Notes under the pieces: generated by a model
The model's database searches: none
What the model was told of the DNA's origin: nothing
The model's input: only the letters and a program-made list of their open reading frames with translations
Source of the DNA: Methylocella silvestris BL2
Lineage (GTDB): Bacteria > Pseudomonadota > Alphaproteobacteria > Rhizobiales > Beijerinckiaceae
Direction: 5' to 3'
NCBI RefSeq assembly: GCF_000021745.1
Contig: NC_011666.1
Location: 2,631,001-2,695,000 of the forward strand
DNA length: 64,000 nucleotides
Shown here: positions 26,012 to 34,827 of the stretch, piece after piece
How positions within the stretch are numbered: the stretch's first letter is position 1
Layout of the letters: each line of letters starts with the position of its first letter
Translations under genes and position numbers: made by a program

Positions 26012-26668
26012 ATGACGACCCGTTTTTGCCTCGTGCGCCATGGCGAGACCGACTGGAACGCCGAAGGGCGCCTCCAGGGCCAGCTTGACATCGGGCTTAA
26101 CGCCAGCGGTCGCGCGCAGGCCGCAGCCGTCGCCGCGCGGCTCACCGCCTGCCGTTTTGACGCGATCTTCAGCAGCGACCTCAAACGCGCCTATGACACG
26201 GCGGTCCCGGCCGGGCGGGCGCTCGGCCTACCGGTCGAGCCGACGCCCGCGCTGCGCGAGCGGTTTTTCGGCGCGTTTCAGGGCCTGACGCATGCCGAGG
26301 CGAAGGCGCTTTTTCCGGCCGATTATGCGCGTTTTTCCGCTCGCGATCCCGAGGCGCCGCTGCCGGGCGACGGCGAGAGCCTCTGCGCCTTTTCACGTCG
26401 CGTAGGCGGCGCGCTCAATCATCTCGCCGATGAGCTTGCCGGCCAGACCATCCTGATCGTCGCCCATGGCGGCGTCCTCGACATGGCGCGTCGCCTCGCG
26501 TCCGGTCAGGATTTGCGGCAAAAACGCGATTTTACGCTGCTCAACGCCGCCCTCAACTGGATCGAACGGCGCGACGGGCGATGGGCTGTGCAGGGATGGG
26601 GGGACGTCGCCCATCTTGGCGGATCGCTCGACGAAATTCTGGATGCGGCGGGGGGCGCCGGCGCTTGA
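26012..26668 (+). CDS. Histidine phosphatase family protein (phosphoglycerate-mutase fold)
   Basis: 218 residues. The catalytic motif is visible at the N-terminus (CLVRHGETDWNAEGRLQG, with the phospho-accepting H10), plus the second catalytic His at about 152 in LIVAHGGVLDMARRLA and the acid/base Glu region ERFFGAFQGLTHAEAKALFP. Family members include cofactor-dependent phosphoglycerate mutase, alpha-ribazole phosphatase and broad phosphatases; this length and FFGAFQGLT fit a small phosphatase rather than a glycolytic mutase. No cobalamin genes nearby. Its end is ten bases from the convergent DUF6790 gene. Confidence 0.87.
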   Translation: MTTRFCLVRHGETDWNAEGRLQGQLDIGLNASGRAQAAAVAARLTACRFDAIFSSDLKRAYDTAVPAGRALGLPVEPTPALRERFFGAFQGLTHAEAKALFPADYARFSARDPEAPLPGDGESLCAFSRRVGGALNHLADELAGQTILIVAHGGVLDMARRLASGQDLRQKRDFTLLNAALNWIERRDGRWAVQGWGDVAHLGGSLDEILDAAGGAGA

Positions 26669-26677
26669 GCGGTCGAC

Positions 26678-27178
26678 CTATTTGCGCGCGCGCCGCGACA
26701 GCAGCAGCGCGATGAGGCTGAGCACCGGCAGCGCGACGTCGAGCCAGAACACCGGCCCGGCGTTATCAATCGCGAAATTGCGAGCCACGATCATCTGGCG
26801 CAAATGCCCGATGGAATCGCCAAAAAAGAAGATCGCGCTGATCACGACAACCGCGGCGCGAAACCCCCAGCTCGCCCGAAACGCCAGACAGCCGGCGACG
26901 CCGATGCCGAGATCGGCCATGCCGACCTCGAACTGGAACGGGCTGTCCATCCAGCCGATGGCCCGCGCGGCGACTTCCGGGAAAGCGAGATGGAAAAATG
27001 CGCTCCACAACCCGCCGAGACCGATCGGCAGCAGCAGGAGCCATGACAAGGTGCGATCGGCCAAGGGCTTGCCGCGATCGAAAGCGACGATAAGCAGCGC
27101 CGCGACGAACAACAGCGGCGCAAAGTTCGAAAGCACAAATTCGGCGATTGTCGCCATTAGCGGAGAATTCATCGCCAT
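26678..27178 (-). CDS. DUF6790-type multispan membrane protein
   Basis: 166 residues, four to five predicted membrane helices: APLLFVAALLIVAFDRG, LSWLLLLPIGLGGLWSAFF, MADLGIGVAGCLAFRASWGF, FRAAVVVISAIFFFGDSIGH, and VFWLDVALPVLSLIALLLSR. The motif FPEVAARAIGWMDSPFQFEV is characteristic of a conserved family with no known function (recalled as DUF6790). ATG 27178 follows GAGG and begins five bases after the alcohol dehydrogenase stop, so the two genes are cotranscribed and perhaps coupled. A TTG at 27187 would give a four-base overlap but a less natural N-terminus. Confidence 0.75.
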   Translation of the reverse strand: MAMNSPLMATIAEFVLSNFAPLLFVAALLIVAFDRGKPLADRTLSWLLLLPIGLGGLWSAFFHLAFPEVAARAIGWMDSPFQFEVGMADLGIGVAGCLAFRASWGFRAAVVVISAIFFFGDSIGHLRQMIVARNFAIDNAGPVFWLDVALPVLSLIALLLSRRARK

Positions 27179-27183
27179 TTGCC

Positions 27184-28182
27184 TCAAGCCGAGCTCTCCG
27201 GCGGCGTCAGCACGGCGGCGCCCGATAGCCGTCCCTGGCGCAGATCGTCGAGCGCCTCATTGGCGCGCTCCAGCGGATAGATCGTCGTCGCCGTCCGCAC
27301 CGGTATTTTCGGGGCGAGCGCCAGAAATTCCTCGGCGTCGCGCCGGGTGAGATTGGCGACAGAGCGGATCGTCCGCTCCTCCCACAGATCGGCATAGGGA
27401 AAGCTTGGGATATCGCTCATATGGATGCCGCCGCAGACCACCGTTCCGGCCTTGTCCACCACCTTGAGGGCGGCCGGGACCAGCGGTCCGACGGGCGCAA
27501 AAATCAGCGCGGCGTCGAGCTTGTGCGGCGGCAAATCATCTGAGCCGCCCGCCCAGACCGCGCCGCATTTTTTCGCAAATTCCTGCGCCTCAGCGTCGCC
27601 CGGCCGGGTGAAGGCGTAGATCGCCCAGCCTGAATGCCGGGCGACTTGCGCGACGATATGCGCGGCGGCGCCAAAGCCGTAGAGGCCGAGCCGGCGGCCT
27701 TCGCCGGCAAGGCGCAGCGTCCGGTAGCCGATCAGCCCGGCGCAAAGCAGCGGCGCCGCGTCGATGTCCGTATAGTCATCGGGCAGGCGAAAGGCGAAGC
27801 GCTCGTCGGCGCGCGTAAATTGCGCATAGCCGCCGTCGATGTCGTAACCTGTGAAGCGGGCCTGATCGCAGAGATTTTCGCGCCCCGAGCGGCAGAATTT
27901 GCACGTGCCGCAGGTCCAGCCGAGCCAGGGAACGCCGACCCTGTCGCCGAGCTTGAAGCGGCTGACTCCGGCGCCGAGCTGCGTCACCACGCCCGCGATC
28001 TCGTGCCCGATGATCAGCGGCAGCTTGGGCCGCGGCAGCTCGCCGTCGATGACATGAAGGTCGGTGCGGCAGACGGCGCAGGCATGGACCTTGATCAGCA
28101 CCTCCCCCGCGCCCGGCGAAGGGGTCGCCACCTCGCGCAGGACGAGCGGCTTGCCCTTGCCTTCAAAGATCATGGCTTGCAT
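27184..28182 (-). CDS. Zinc-dependent alcohol dehydrogenase (MDR superfamily)
   Basis: 332 residues, medium-chain dehydrogenase. Catalytic zinc ligands C38 (HACAVCRTDLHVIDGEL) and the H60-E61 pair (LIIGHEIAGVV). Structural zinc ligands C91, C94, C97 and C105 (CGTCKFCRSGRENLC). The NAD(P) Rossmann segment is LGLYGFGAAAHIVAQVARH, with an atypical GFGAAAH instead of GxGGxG. This combination is that of the cinnamyl-alcohol-dehydrogenase-like 'CAD2' branch. Probably interconverts an alcohol and aldehyde in the cytoplasm; the substrate is unknown. Cotranscribed with a membrane protein of unknown function. Confidence 0.9.
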   Translation of the reverse strand: MQAMIFEGKGKPLVLREVATPSPGAGEVLIKVHACAVCRTDLHVIDGELPRPKLPLIIGHEIAGVVTQLGAGVSRFKLGDRVGVPWLGWTCGTCKFCRSGRENLCDQARFTGYDIDGGYAQFTRADERFAFRLPDDYTDIDAAPLLCAGLIGYRTLRLAGEGRRLGLYGFGAAAHIVAQVARHSGWAIYAFTRPGDAEAQEFAKKCGAVWAGGSDDLPPHKLDAALIFAPVGPLVPAALKVVDKAGTVVCGGIHMSDIPSFPYADLWEERTIRSVANLTRRDAEEFLALAPKIPVRTATTIYPLERANEALDDLRQGRLSGAAVLTPPESSA

Positions 28183-28205
28183 CGGCGGCTGTCTCCCGTA
28201 CGCTG

Positions 28206-29735
28206 TCAGCGCGCAGAGGTCAGATCGAGCTGGAACAGCTCCATGATGCGATCGGCGAAGCGCTTGGCCGTGTGACCGGTATGGTGTTTGACGTCCACTT
28301 CGTTTTTCTGCTCCATCGCCCGCCGCTGCGCCAGCGCCTCGCCGAGCTGATGCGACAGGCCGGGCCGCGAACGCAGCACGGGAGCAAGGTCCGCAGCGCC
28401 GATCTCATAGACGACGGCGCGGGTCACGGCGCGCAACGCATTTTGCTGCGGCTCGCCGAGCAGCAGGCCGCCCTCGCCGAAATAATCGCCGGGAGCCAGC
28501 CGCGTCAGCTCGCGATCGTCGCGGGCGTGATAGAGCGCAAGGGCGCCGGCCTGCACGATGCCAAGGGATTGCGCCAGCTCGCCCGGCCCGATGACGACTT
28601 CGCCCGACGCATATTCCTTGCGCTTCATCTTCGCCGCGAGCGCAGCCCTGTCCTCTTTTGCGAGGGAGGCGAACAAAGGCAGGCGCATCGTGATCCTGCC
28701 CGCGGCGGCCGCAGCCGTCTCGAATTCGATGTCCGGAGCGTAAGAATCGCCGGCGTCCGGCGCAAAGCTGAGGCCGGCCGCAACGGCGTGGCGAAAGAAA
28801 CGGTCAAACACCTCATTGGTGGCGCCATCGACGAGCGTGCGGTCATGCACTCGGCATTTCAGTTCGACCTCGATTGCCGATCCGTTGAGCGATTTGACCG
28901 TGGCGGTCGCCGGCGGATCATGCAGGATCAGATTGCAACTGGCCATCGCCTCAAGCCCCAGTTCGACGACGGCGGCGGGCGAGAGGGCGGGCCTCAGCCG
29001 CACCAGCACCCGCGCGTCGCGCGCCGAATCGGGCCAGCTCTGGTTGAGCAGCCTCGCCTTGGCGACGACGCTGTTCGGGATGATCGCCAGATCATGCGTC
29101 GACGTCAAAAGATGCACGTTCTGCCAGTTCGTCTCGACGATGCGTCCCTCGACGGCGCTATCGACGACGATCCAGTCGCCGATGCGGTAAGATCGGCCGA
29201 GGCTGATCGCGATCCCTGAGAAAACATCGGCAAGCGTGCTTTGCAGCGCGAGGCCGGCGATGATGGCGACCGCGCCGGAGGTCGCAAACAGCGCCCCGAC
29301 CGGAACCTCGAAGACCTGGCCGACAATGGCGAAGGCGACGCCGAGATAGATCAGCCCGGCGATCAGCTGCTGAAACAGCCGGCTTTCCTGCGGCTTGCGC
29401 TCGAAGATGACAAAGGCGTCGACGATGCCGACAAGACTGCGCGCGAGCGCAATCCACCACAAAACTTCGATGAAATAGAGCCCGATCTGATGCGCCGAGC
29501 TTTGCTCGGCGTCATGGCGCGGCTGATAGGGCTGAATGCCTTGACTGGCGAGCGCGGCCGTCAAGGCGACAAAGGAGCCGATCCTGCCAGCGAGCCGCCA
29601 CATGGCGTCCCGACGGAGGGCGAGGATTGCGAGGGAAATGCAGCCGAGACCGAGAGCCGCCGCCATGACGGCGATATCGGAATGCTCGGCGATGAGAGAG
29701 AACAGCTGCGCCGGCTGCATCTCCGCCATAGTCAT
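28206..29735 (-). CDS. MscS-type channel with C-terminal cyclic-nucleotide-binding domain
   Basis: 509 residues. The N-terminal part has several membrane helices (MAAALGLGCISLAILALRR, IGLYFIEVLWWIALARSLVG, LIYLGVAFAIVGQVFEVPVG). Then comes the pore helix and MscS beta domain: GALFATSGAVAIIAGLALQS, GIAISLGRSYRIGDWIVVDS, EGRIVETNWQNVHLLT, IIPNSVVAKARLLNQSWPD. Residues ~345-470 form a cyclic-nucleotide-binding (CAP_ED-like) domain with LAQSLGIVQAGALALYHARD and the phosphate-cassette region GDYFGEGGLLLGEPQQNALR. Fits the bacterial cyclic-nucleotide-gated (bCNG) subgroup of MscS proteins, which gate on ligand more than tension. The inner membrane location is clear; the ligand is not. Confidence 0.9.
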   Translation of the reverse strand: MTMAEMQPAQLFSLIAEHSDIAVMAAALGLGCISLAILALRRDAMWRLAGRIGSFVALTAALASQGIQPYQPRHDAEQSSAHQIGLYFIEVLWWIALARSLVGIVDAFVIFERKPQESRLFQQLIAGLIYLGVAFAIVGQVFEVPVGALFATSGAVAIIAGLALQSTLADVFSGIAISLGRSYRIGDWIVVDSAVEGRIVETNWQNVHLLTSTHDLAIIPNSVVAKARLLNQSWPDSARDARVLVRLRPALSPAAVVELGLEAMASCNLILHDPPATATVKSLNGSAIEVELKCRVHDRTLVDGATNEVFDRFFRHAVAAGLSFAPDAGDSYAPDIEFETAAAAAGRITMRLPLFASLAKEDRAALAAKMKRKEYASGEVVIGPGELAQSLGIVQAGALALYHARDDRELTRLAPGDYFGEGGLLLGEPQQNALRAVTRAVVYEIGAADLAPVLRSRPGLSHQLGEALAQRRAMEQKNEVDVKHHTGHTAKRFADRIMELFQLDLTSAR

Positions 29736-29828
29736 CGCAGGCCGCTCCCGCGCCAGAACTGGAAAATATCCCTAGCCCTTTGTTAAATCATTATCTCTTC
29801 CGGCGAACCATTCCCGGGCCCTGACGCC

Positions 29829-30122
29829 TTAACGCGCCCGCTCGCTCTCCGCCTTGCCTCTTTGCTCAAACACCTCTTTGCAGCCGGGGCTAAGCTCGCT
29901 GACGTGCTGGACCAGGCATTCCTTGACCTTCGTCGGATCGGGGATCGCCGAGGAACAAATGGACAAAGCGTCGGGCGTGCAGGCTTCCCGCTCCTCCGCG
30001 GTTCCCTCGAACCCTTGCGCAAGGGCCGCTCCTCCCGACAGGGCCAGCAGCGCGGCGGCGAAAATCGCCCGCGCCGATCGGGCCAAAGTCCCTTCGACAG
30101 ACCTGCATTGCGCCTCAACCAT
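29829..30122 (-). CDS. Small secreted four-Cys protein
   Basis: 97 residues. An N-terminal signal peptide follows a polar leader (ARAIFAAALLALSGGAALAQ). The mature part reads REACTPDALSICSSAIPD, with four Cys spaced CX7CX12CX11C, and ends ELSPGCKEVFEQRGK. This spacing and the ACTPD...CSSAIPD pattern recur in short Hyphomicrobiales periplasmic proteins that have no assigned function (family resemblance from memory). ATG 30120-30122 follows GGAG. Stands alone. Confidence 0.72.
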   Translation of the reverse strand: MVEAQCRSVEGTLARSARAIFAAALLALSGGAALAQGFEGTAEEREACTPDALSICSSAIPDPTKVKECLVQHVSELSPGCKEVFEQRGKAESERAR

Positions 30123-30240
30123 AATGTCTCCGATCGCTGCATGGGATTCGCGCCCTGCCGCATCGGCGGGCGCGCATTTTGGTGGATGATCGCGAAGGCC
30201 TTGTCAAACGGACGGCGCCGCGTGTTTCGCGTGCGGCCGT

Positions 30241-30648
30241 CTACAATTTGGCGGCGACGTCGACTCCGGCCTGGGCGATGATCGCGTCCTGGGAGGATTG
30301 AACGCCCGACACGCCAATGGCGCCGACCACCCGCCCGTCATTGATCAGCGGCAGCCCGCCTTCGATTGGCGTCGCGCCGGGCAGGGTCAGCATCACAGTG
30401 CGGCCGCCGACGACCGTTTCCTCGAGGCTTTTGGTGGTGCGCTTGAAGAGGAACGCCGTGCGCGCCTTCTCCTGCGAAACCGTGACGGAGCCCGTCGGCG
30501 CGTCGTCGAGCCGTTGCAGAACCAGAAGATGACCGCCGTCGTCGACCACGGAGATGGTGACGTTCCAGGCGTTCTTGATTGCTTCGGCTTCGGCCGCCGC
30601 CGCGATCGCCTTGGCGTCGGCAAGGGTCAGGGACTTTTTTACAAACAT
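30241..30648 (-). CDS. GlcG/HbpS-family protein
   Basis: 135 residues. Family marks: LTLADAKAIAAAAEAEA, the edge strand VTISVVDDGGHLLVLQRLDD, KARTAFLFKRTTKSLEE, the Pro-Gly turn TLPGATPIEGGLPLINDGRV, and VGAIGVSGVQSSQDAIIAQA. The family includes GlcG of glycolate operons and the extracellular haem-binding HbpS of streptomycetes; this protein has no signal peptide, so it is cytoplasmic. No glycolate oxidase genes adjoin it. Start ATG 30648 follows GGAG. Confidence 0.9.
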   Translation of the reverse strand: MFVKKSLTLADAKAIAAAAEAEAIKNAWNVTISVVDDGGHLLVLQRLDDAPTGSVTVSQEKARTAFLFKRTTKSLEETVVGGRTVMLTLPGATPIEGGLPLINDGRVVGAIGVSGVQSSQDAIIAQAGVDVAAKL

Positions 30649-30807
30649 TCAGGATCGTCTCCGAAGCATCGCCGCGCCATCCGACATTTTGCGTAGGCGC
30701 GACCGTTCTAACGCGGGGCGCAGCGCCTCCACAAGACCGCCGGCAAAAAGAACTCAAGGCGGCGACCGGGTTTCTCGGCCCGGCGCCGCGGACTGTGACG
30801 ATCGGCG

Positions 30808-31521
30808 TCAGTCTCTCGCCGCCGAGCCGCCCGGAACGGCGCAAGGCTGGCGGATCGCTTGCCCAGCGACCACGCGGCGAGGCTCCGCGCCTTCGAGAAA
30901 TTGGCGGACCGCCTTGGCTACGATCGCCTCGATTTCCGCGGCGTCCGGAGGCTTGCGCACGCCGATCAGGCATTTGAACCGGATCGTGCCGGAGAGCATT
31001 TCGAGGAAATGGTCGGCCGCCGTTTCGGCGTCGTCGATCCGGAGCTTGCCGGCGCTCCCCTGGCGCCTGAAGAATTCGGCGAGAAATGCGCGGCTGCGTC
31101 CCGGGCCAAGCGTCCAATAGCGTTCCGCGATGTCGGGAATGCGGGGCGCCTCGGCGACCATGAGACGATTGAGGCTCAGAGCCGCGGGAGAGGTAATGAT
31201 GCCAAGATAGCGGGCGCCAAATCCGGTTAAGGCCGCCTCCGGCTCCTGCGGCGCCAGTTTTTCCGGCGTCATGCCGTGAAAGATCGATTGGCAGGTTCCC
31301 GTGACGAGAGCCTCGAACAGGCCCTGCTTGTCGCCGAAAAGCGTATAAAGGGTCTGGCGCGATCCGCCCGACAAGGCGATCACCTCGTCGATCGTTGCGG
31401 CGGCGAAGCCCTTATCCTCGAACACGACGCGCGCCGCCTCAAGGAACGCCTGCCGGCGCGCGGCAAGGCGCTTGCTTGGCGCAGGCGCGGGAGGTTCGAA
31501 TTTATCTGTCTGGTCGGTCAT
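30808..31521 (-). CDS. TetR-family repressor, likely of the divergent RND operon
   Basis: 237 residues. The TetR DNA-binding domain (about 25-70) has AATIDEVIALSGGSRQTLYTLF as its helix-turn-helix. The C-terminal ligand domain is AcrR-like, with GPGRSRAFLAEFFRRQGSAGK and FLEMLSGTIRFKCLIG. It begins 84 bases from the RND permease start on the other strand, and the gap contains a near-perfect palindrome that overlaps the likely permease promoter. Repression of the RND pump and of itself is inferred from arrangement. Similar in layout to, but clearly not a copy of, the TetR gene at 20.2 kb. Confidence 0.88.
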   Translation of the reverse strand: MTDQTDKFEPPAPAPSKRLAARRQAFLEAARVVFEDKGFAAATIDEVIALSGGSRQTLYTLFGDKQGLFEALVTGTCQSIFHGMTPEKLAPQEPEAALTGFGARYLGIITSPAALSLNRLMVAEAPRIPDIAERYWTLGPGRSRAFLAEFFRRQGSAGKLRIDDAETAADHFLEMLSGTIRFKCLIGVRKPPDAAEIEAIVAKAVRQFLEGAEPRRVVAGQAIRQPCAVPGGSAARD

Positions 31522-31558
31522 TCACAAGCATGTGACAAAAAGGACTCGCCTCTTGATG

Positions 31559-31574
31559 TGTACTGTACAATACA
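31559..31574. promoter_or_regulatory. Probable TetR operator before the RND pump
   Basis: TGTACTGTACAATACA: a 16-base element where 12 positions outside two mismatched pairs obey two-fold symmetry (TGTAyTGTACArTACA). It lies 37 bases from the repressor start and 31 from the permease start, so it can control both. Confidence 0.7.
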
Positions 31575-31605
31575 ATACGTCAAGACCGAAGTTCGGAGAT
31601 TAAAA

Positions 31606-34600
31606 ATGGGCATTGTCGGTTTCGCGCTGCGATACCGCCACACATTTTATGTGCTGGCGCTGATGATGCTGTTTTTGGGCGGCGCGGCGATTTTCACCAC
31701 CCCCAAGGATATTTTTCCGAACATCAATATCCCGGTCGTCACCGTCATTTGGCAATATACCGGCCTGACGCCCGAGGAGATGGAGCAGCGGGTCACCACC
31801 TATAGCGAATATTCGATCAGCTCCAGCGTCAGCGACGTCCGGAATATCGAAAGCCAGACGATGGCTGGCATTGCCGTCGAGAAGATCTATTTCCAGCCCA
31901 ATGTGAATATCGATCTGGCCATCGCCCAGGTCGTCTCCGGCTCCAATTCGATCCGCGCGCTGATGCCGACCGGCATTCAGGCGCCGATCGTCATCCAATA
32001 CAACGCCTCGTCGGTGCCGGTGCTTCAGCTAAGCTTGAGCTCGGATACGCTGAATGAGCAACAGCTCTATGATTACGGCATCTATCAGATGCGCCAGGCG
32101 CTGGCGCCGATCCCCGGCATCACGCTGCCGACGCCCTATGGCGGCAAATACCGCCAGATCATGGTCGATCTCGATCCCGACGCGCTACGCGCGCGAGGCA
32201 TCACGCCGAACGACATCGTCAACGCCGTCAATGCGCAGAGCCTGACCCTGCCGTCGGGCGACGTGAAGCTTGGCGACCAGCAATTCATCGTCAAAGTCAA
32301 TAATGCGGCGCCCTCGATCGACGCGCTGAACCAGATTCCGATCAAGAAGGTCGGCGGCGCCACCGTCTTTTTGTCCGACGTCGCCCATGTGCGCGACGGC
32401 TGGGCGGTGCAGCAGAACATCGTGCGCGCCGAGGGCAAGCGCTCCGTTCTCCTCACCATCATCAAGAACGGCAACGCCTCGACGCTCGACGTCGTCAATC
32501 GGGTCAAGGCGGCGCTTCCGGACATCCAGAAGGCCGCCCCGCCCGGCATGGACATCAAGCTCCTGTTCGATCAGTCGGTGTTCGTGCAGAATGCCATCGA
32601 CAGCGTGCTGCATGAAGGCGCGATCGCCGCCGCCCTGACCGCCTTGATGATCCTGATCTTCCTCGGCTCCTGGCGCTCGACGCTGGTCGTCATGGTGTCG
32701 ATACCGCTCTCGATCCTGACCTCCGTCGCGATCCTGTCTGTCCTCGGCCAGACGATCAACACCATGACCCTCGGCGGCCTCGCTCTCGCCGTCGGCATTC
32801 TCGTCGACGATTCGACGGTGACAATCGAGAATACGCATCGCCTTCTCGAGGAAGGCATGGATTTCGACAAGGCCGTGCTCGAGGGCGCCGCCGGCATCGC
32901 CGTTCCGACGCTGATCTCGACGCTGGCGATCTGCTGCGTCTTCATCTCGGTGTTCTTCTTGCAGGGCGCCGCGCGCTATCTGTTCGCGCCGCTGGCGATG
33001 GCCGTCGTGTTCGCCATGCTCGCCTCCTATTGCATCTCGCGGACGCTGACGCCGATCATGATCGGCCTTTTGATCCGCAAGGAGCATGAGCGGCATGGCG
33101 AGGCGACGGACTGGCTCGCAAGGTTTCACGCGCGCTTCAACGCCGGCTTCGACCGCTTCCGCGATTTCTATGCGTGGCTGCTGACCGGCATTTTGCGGCG
33201 GAGGATCCTGACGCCTGCGATCGCGCTCCTCGTCGTCGCCGGCGCGGGCCTCCTTTCGCTGAACGTCGGGTCCGATTTCTTTCCGACGGTCGACGCGGGC
33301 CTCATTCAGCTGCATGCTCGCGTCCCGGCGCGCACCCGCATCGAGCGCACGGAGCAAATTTTCCAGGATGTCGAGGACAAGATTCGCGAGGTCGTTCCAG
33401 CAAAGGACCTGAAGCTCGTTCTCGACAATATCGGCTTGCCGCAGCGGCTCTATAATCTCGCCTTCACCGACGGCAGCGCCATCGGCGTCAATGACGGCGT
33501 GATCCAGATCGAACTCGCCGAGGGGCATCAAGGCACGGCCGACATCATCCGAACCCTGCGGCGGGAGTTGAGCGTCGCTTTTCCCGACGTCATGTTCTAT
33601 TTCCAGCCGGCCGATCTCGTCACGCAGGTGTTGAATTTCGGCGTGCCGACGCAGATCGACGTCCAGATTCAGGGGCGCGACCGCGAGAACAACAAGCGCG
33701 TCGCCGCGCTGCTGCAGGACAAGATGAGCCGCGTGCCCGGCCTTGTCGACGCCCACATTCAGCAGGAGCTGAACGCGCCGATGCTCTATTACACGGTCGA
33801 CCGCACCCGGGCGCAGCAGCTCGGGCTGAACATGCAGCAGGTCGCCAACAATTTGAACATCAGCCTCAGCTCGTCGGAACAGGTGTCGCCGAATTTCTGG
33901 ACCGATCCCAAGACCGGCATCCCCTATTTCATGCCGGCGCAAACGCCGGAATATAAACTCGCCACCAAGAACCAGCTCGACAACACGCCGCTGGCGACCA
34001 GTTCCGACGCGGACGGCACGCCGATACCGACCCTGCTCGGCAATATTGCGACGGCGGAGCGCCTCGGCGTGCAATCGGTCTACAATCACTCGAACATCCA
34101 GGCCGTCTATGACGTCTATGGCAGCGTGCAGGACCGCGATCTTGGCTCCGTCGCGAAGGAGGTCCGCCGAATTGTCGACGAGGTCTCGCCCGAGCTGAAG
34201 CCGGGCAACAAGATCGTCATCCGCGGCCAGATCGAGAGCATGGAATCGGCTTTCGGCAATCTGGCGCTGGGGCTCATCTTCGCCGCCGTGTTCGTCTACA
34301 TGCTGATGGTGGTCAATTATCAGAGCTTCGTCGATCCGCTGGCGGTGATTCTCGCCTTGCCCGGCGCCGGCGCCGGCATCATCCTCCTTTTGTTCGTCAC
34401 CGGCACGACCTTGAGCGTGCCGTCGCTGATGGGCGCGATCATGGCGATCGGCGTCGCCTCGGCGAATTCGATCCTGCTCGTGACTTTCGCGCGCGAGCAG
34501 CGCGAGGCCGGCCATACGCCCTTCGAGGCGGCTCTGTCGGCCGGCGTCACCCGGCTCCGGCCCGTGCTGATGACGGCCGCCGCGATGATCGTCGGCATGA

Positions 34601-34827
34601 TTCCAATGGCGATCGGCGGCCCGGGCGAAGAGCAGAACGCCGTGCTGGCGCGCTCGGTGATCGGCGGCGTCGCCGTCGGCACGTTGACCACTCTGCTGTT
34701 CGTGCCCTTCCTCTATTCCATCGTCGGCCGGTTTGAGCGCGCGGAGCCGCACGTCCACAAGGATCCCACCCCGCAAGGGTCAGCGCACGGATCGCCCCAG
34801 AGAACGCCCCAAGGATCGCCGTCATGA
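31606..34827 (+). CDS. RND efflux permease
   Basis: 1073-residue inner-membrane RND transporter with the usual 12 helices and two large periplasmic loops. The N-terminus is FALRYRHTFYVLALMMLFLG, followed by PKDIFPNINIPVVTVIWQYT. The helix-4 proton relay pair is in LAVGILVDDSTVTIEN. The C-terminal half repeats the fold (VMFYFQPADLVTQVLNFGVP; GLILLFVTG-type helices). Reading is better from ATG 31606 (GGAG upstream) than from the much longer frame start at 31276, which lies within the repressor gene. The permease precedes its adaptor, the reverse of acrAB. Substrate not deducible. Confidence 0.93.
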   Translation: MGIVGFALRYRHTFYVLALMMLFLGGAAIFTTPKDIFPNINIPVVTVIWQYTGLTPEEMEQRVTTYSEYSISSSVSDVRNIESQTMAGIAVEKIYFQPNVNIDLAIAQVVSGSNSIRALMPTGIQAPIVIQYNASSVPVLQLSLSSDTLNEQQLYDYGIYQMRQALAPIPGITLPTPYGGKYRQIMVDLDPDALRARGITPNDIVNAVNAQSLTLPSGDVKLGDQQFIVKVNNAAPSIDALNQIPIKKVGGATVFLSDVAHVRDGWAVQQNIVRAEGKRSVLLTIIKNGNASTLDVVNRVKAALPDIQKAAPPGMDIKLLFDQSVFVQNAIDSVLHEGAIAAALTALMILIFLGSWRSTLVVMVSIPLSILTSVAILSVLGQTINTMTLGGLALAVGILVDDSTVTIENTHRLLEEGMDFDKAVLEGAAGIAVPTLISTLAICCVFISVFFLQGAARYLFAPLAMAVVFAMLASYCISRTLTPIMIGLLIRKEHERHGEATDWLARFHARFNAGFDRFRDFYAWLLTGILRRRILTPAIALLVVAGAGLLSLNVGSDFFPTVDAGLIQLHARVPARTRIERTEQIFQDVEDKIREVVPAKDLKLVLDNIGLPQRLYNLAFTDGSAIGVNDGVIQIELAEGHQGTADIIRTLRRELSVAFPDVMFYFQPADLVTQVLNFGVPTQIDVQIQGRDRENNKRVAALLQDKMSRVPGLVDAHIQQELNAPMLYYTVDRTRAQQLGLNMQQVANNLNISLSSSEQVSPNFWTDPKTGIPYFMPAQTPEYKLATKNQLDNTPLATSSDADGTPIPTLLGNIATAERLGVQSVYNHSNIQAVYDVYGSVQDRDLGSVAKEVRRIVDEVSPELKPGNKIVIRGQIESMESAFGNLALGLIFAAVFVYMLMVVNYQSFVDPLAVILALPGAGAGIILLLFVTGTTLSVPSLMGAIMAIGVASANSILLVTFAREQREAGHTPFEAALSAGVTRLRPVLMTAAAMIVGMIPMAIGGPGEEQNAVLARSVIGGVAVGTLTTLLFVPFLYSIVGRFERAEPHVHKDPTPQGSAHGSPQRTPQGSPS

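Noticed and set aside
31276-31605. Upstream extension of the RND permease frame
   Set aside because: Lies inside the opposite-strand TetR gene and its promoter; ATG 31606 has a ribosome site and gives the family start.
32185-34776. Minus-strand frame of about 860 codons opposite the RND permease
   Set aside because: Charged low-complexity translation without domains; the RND permease is unmistakable.
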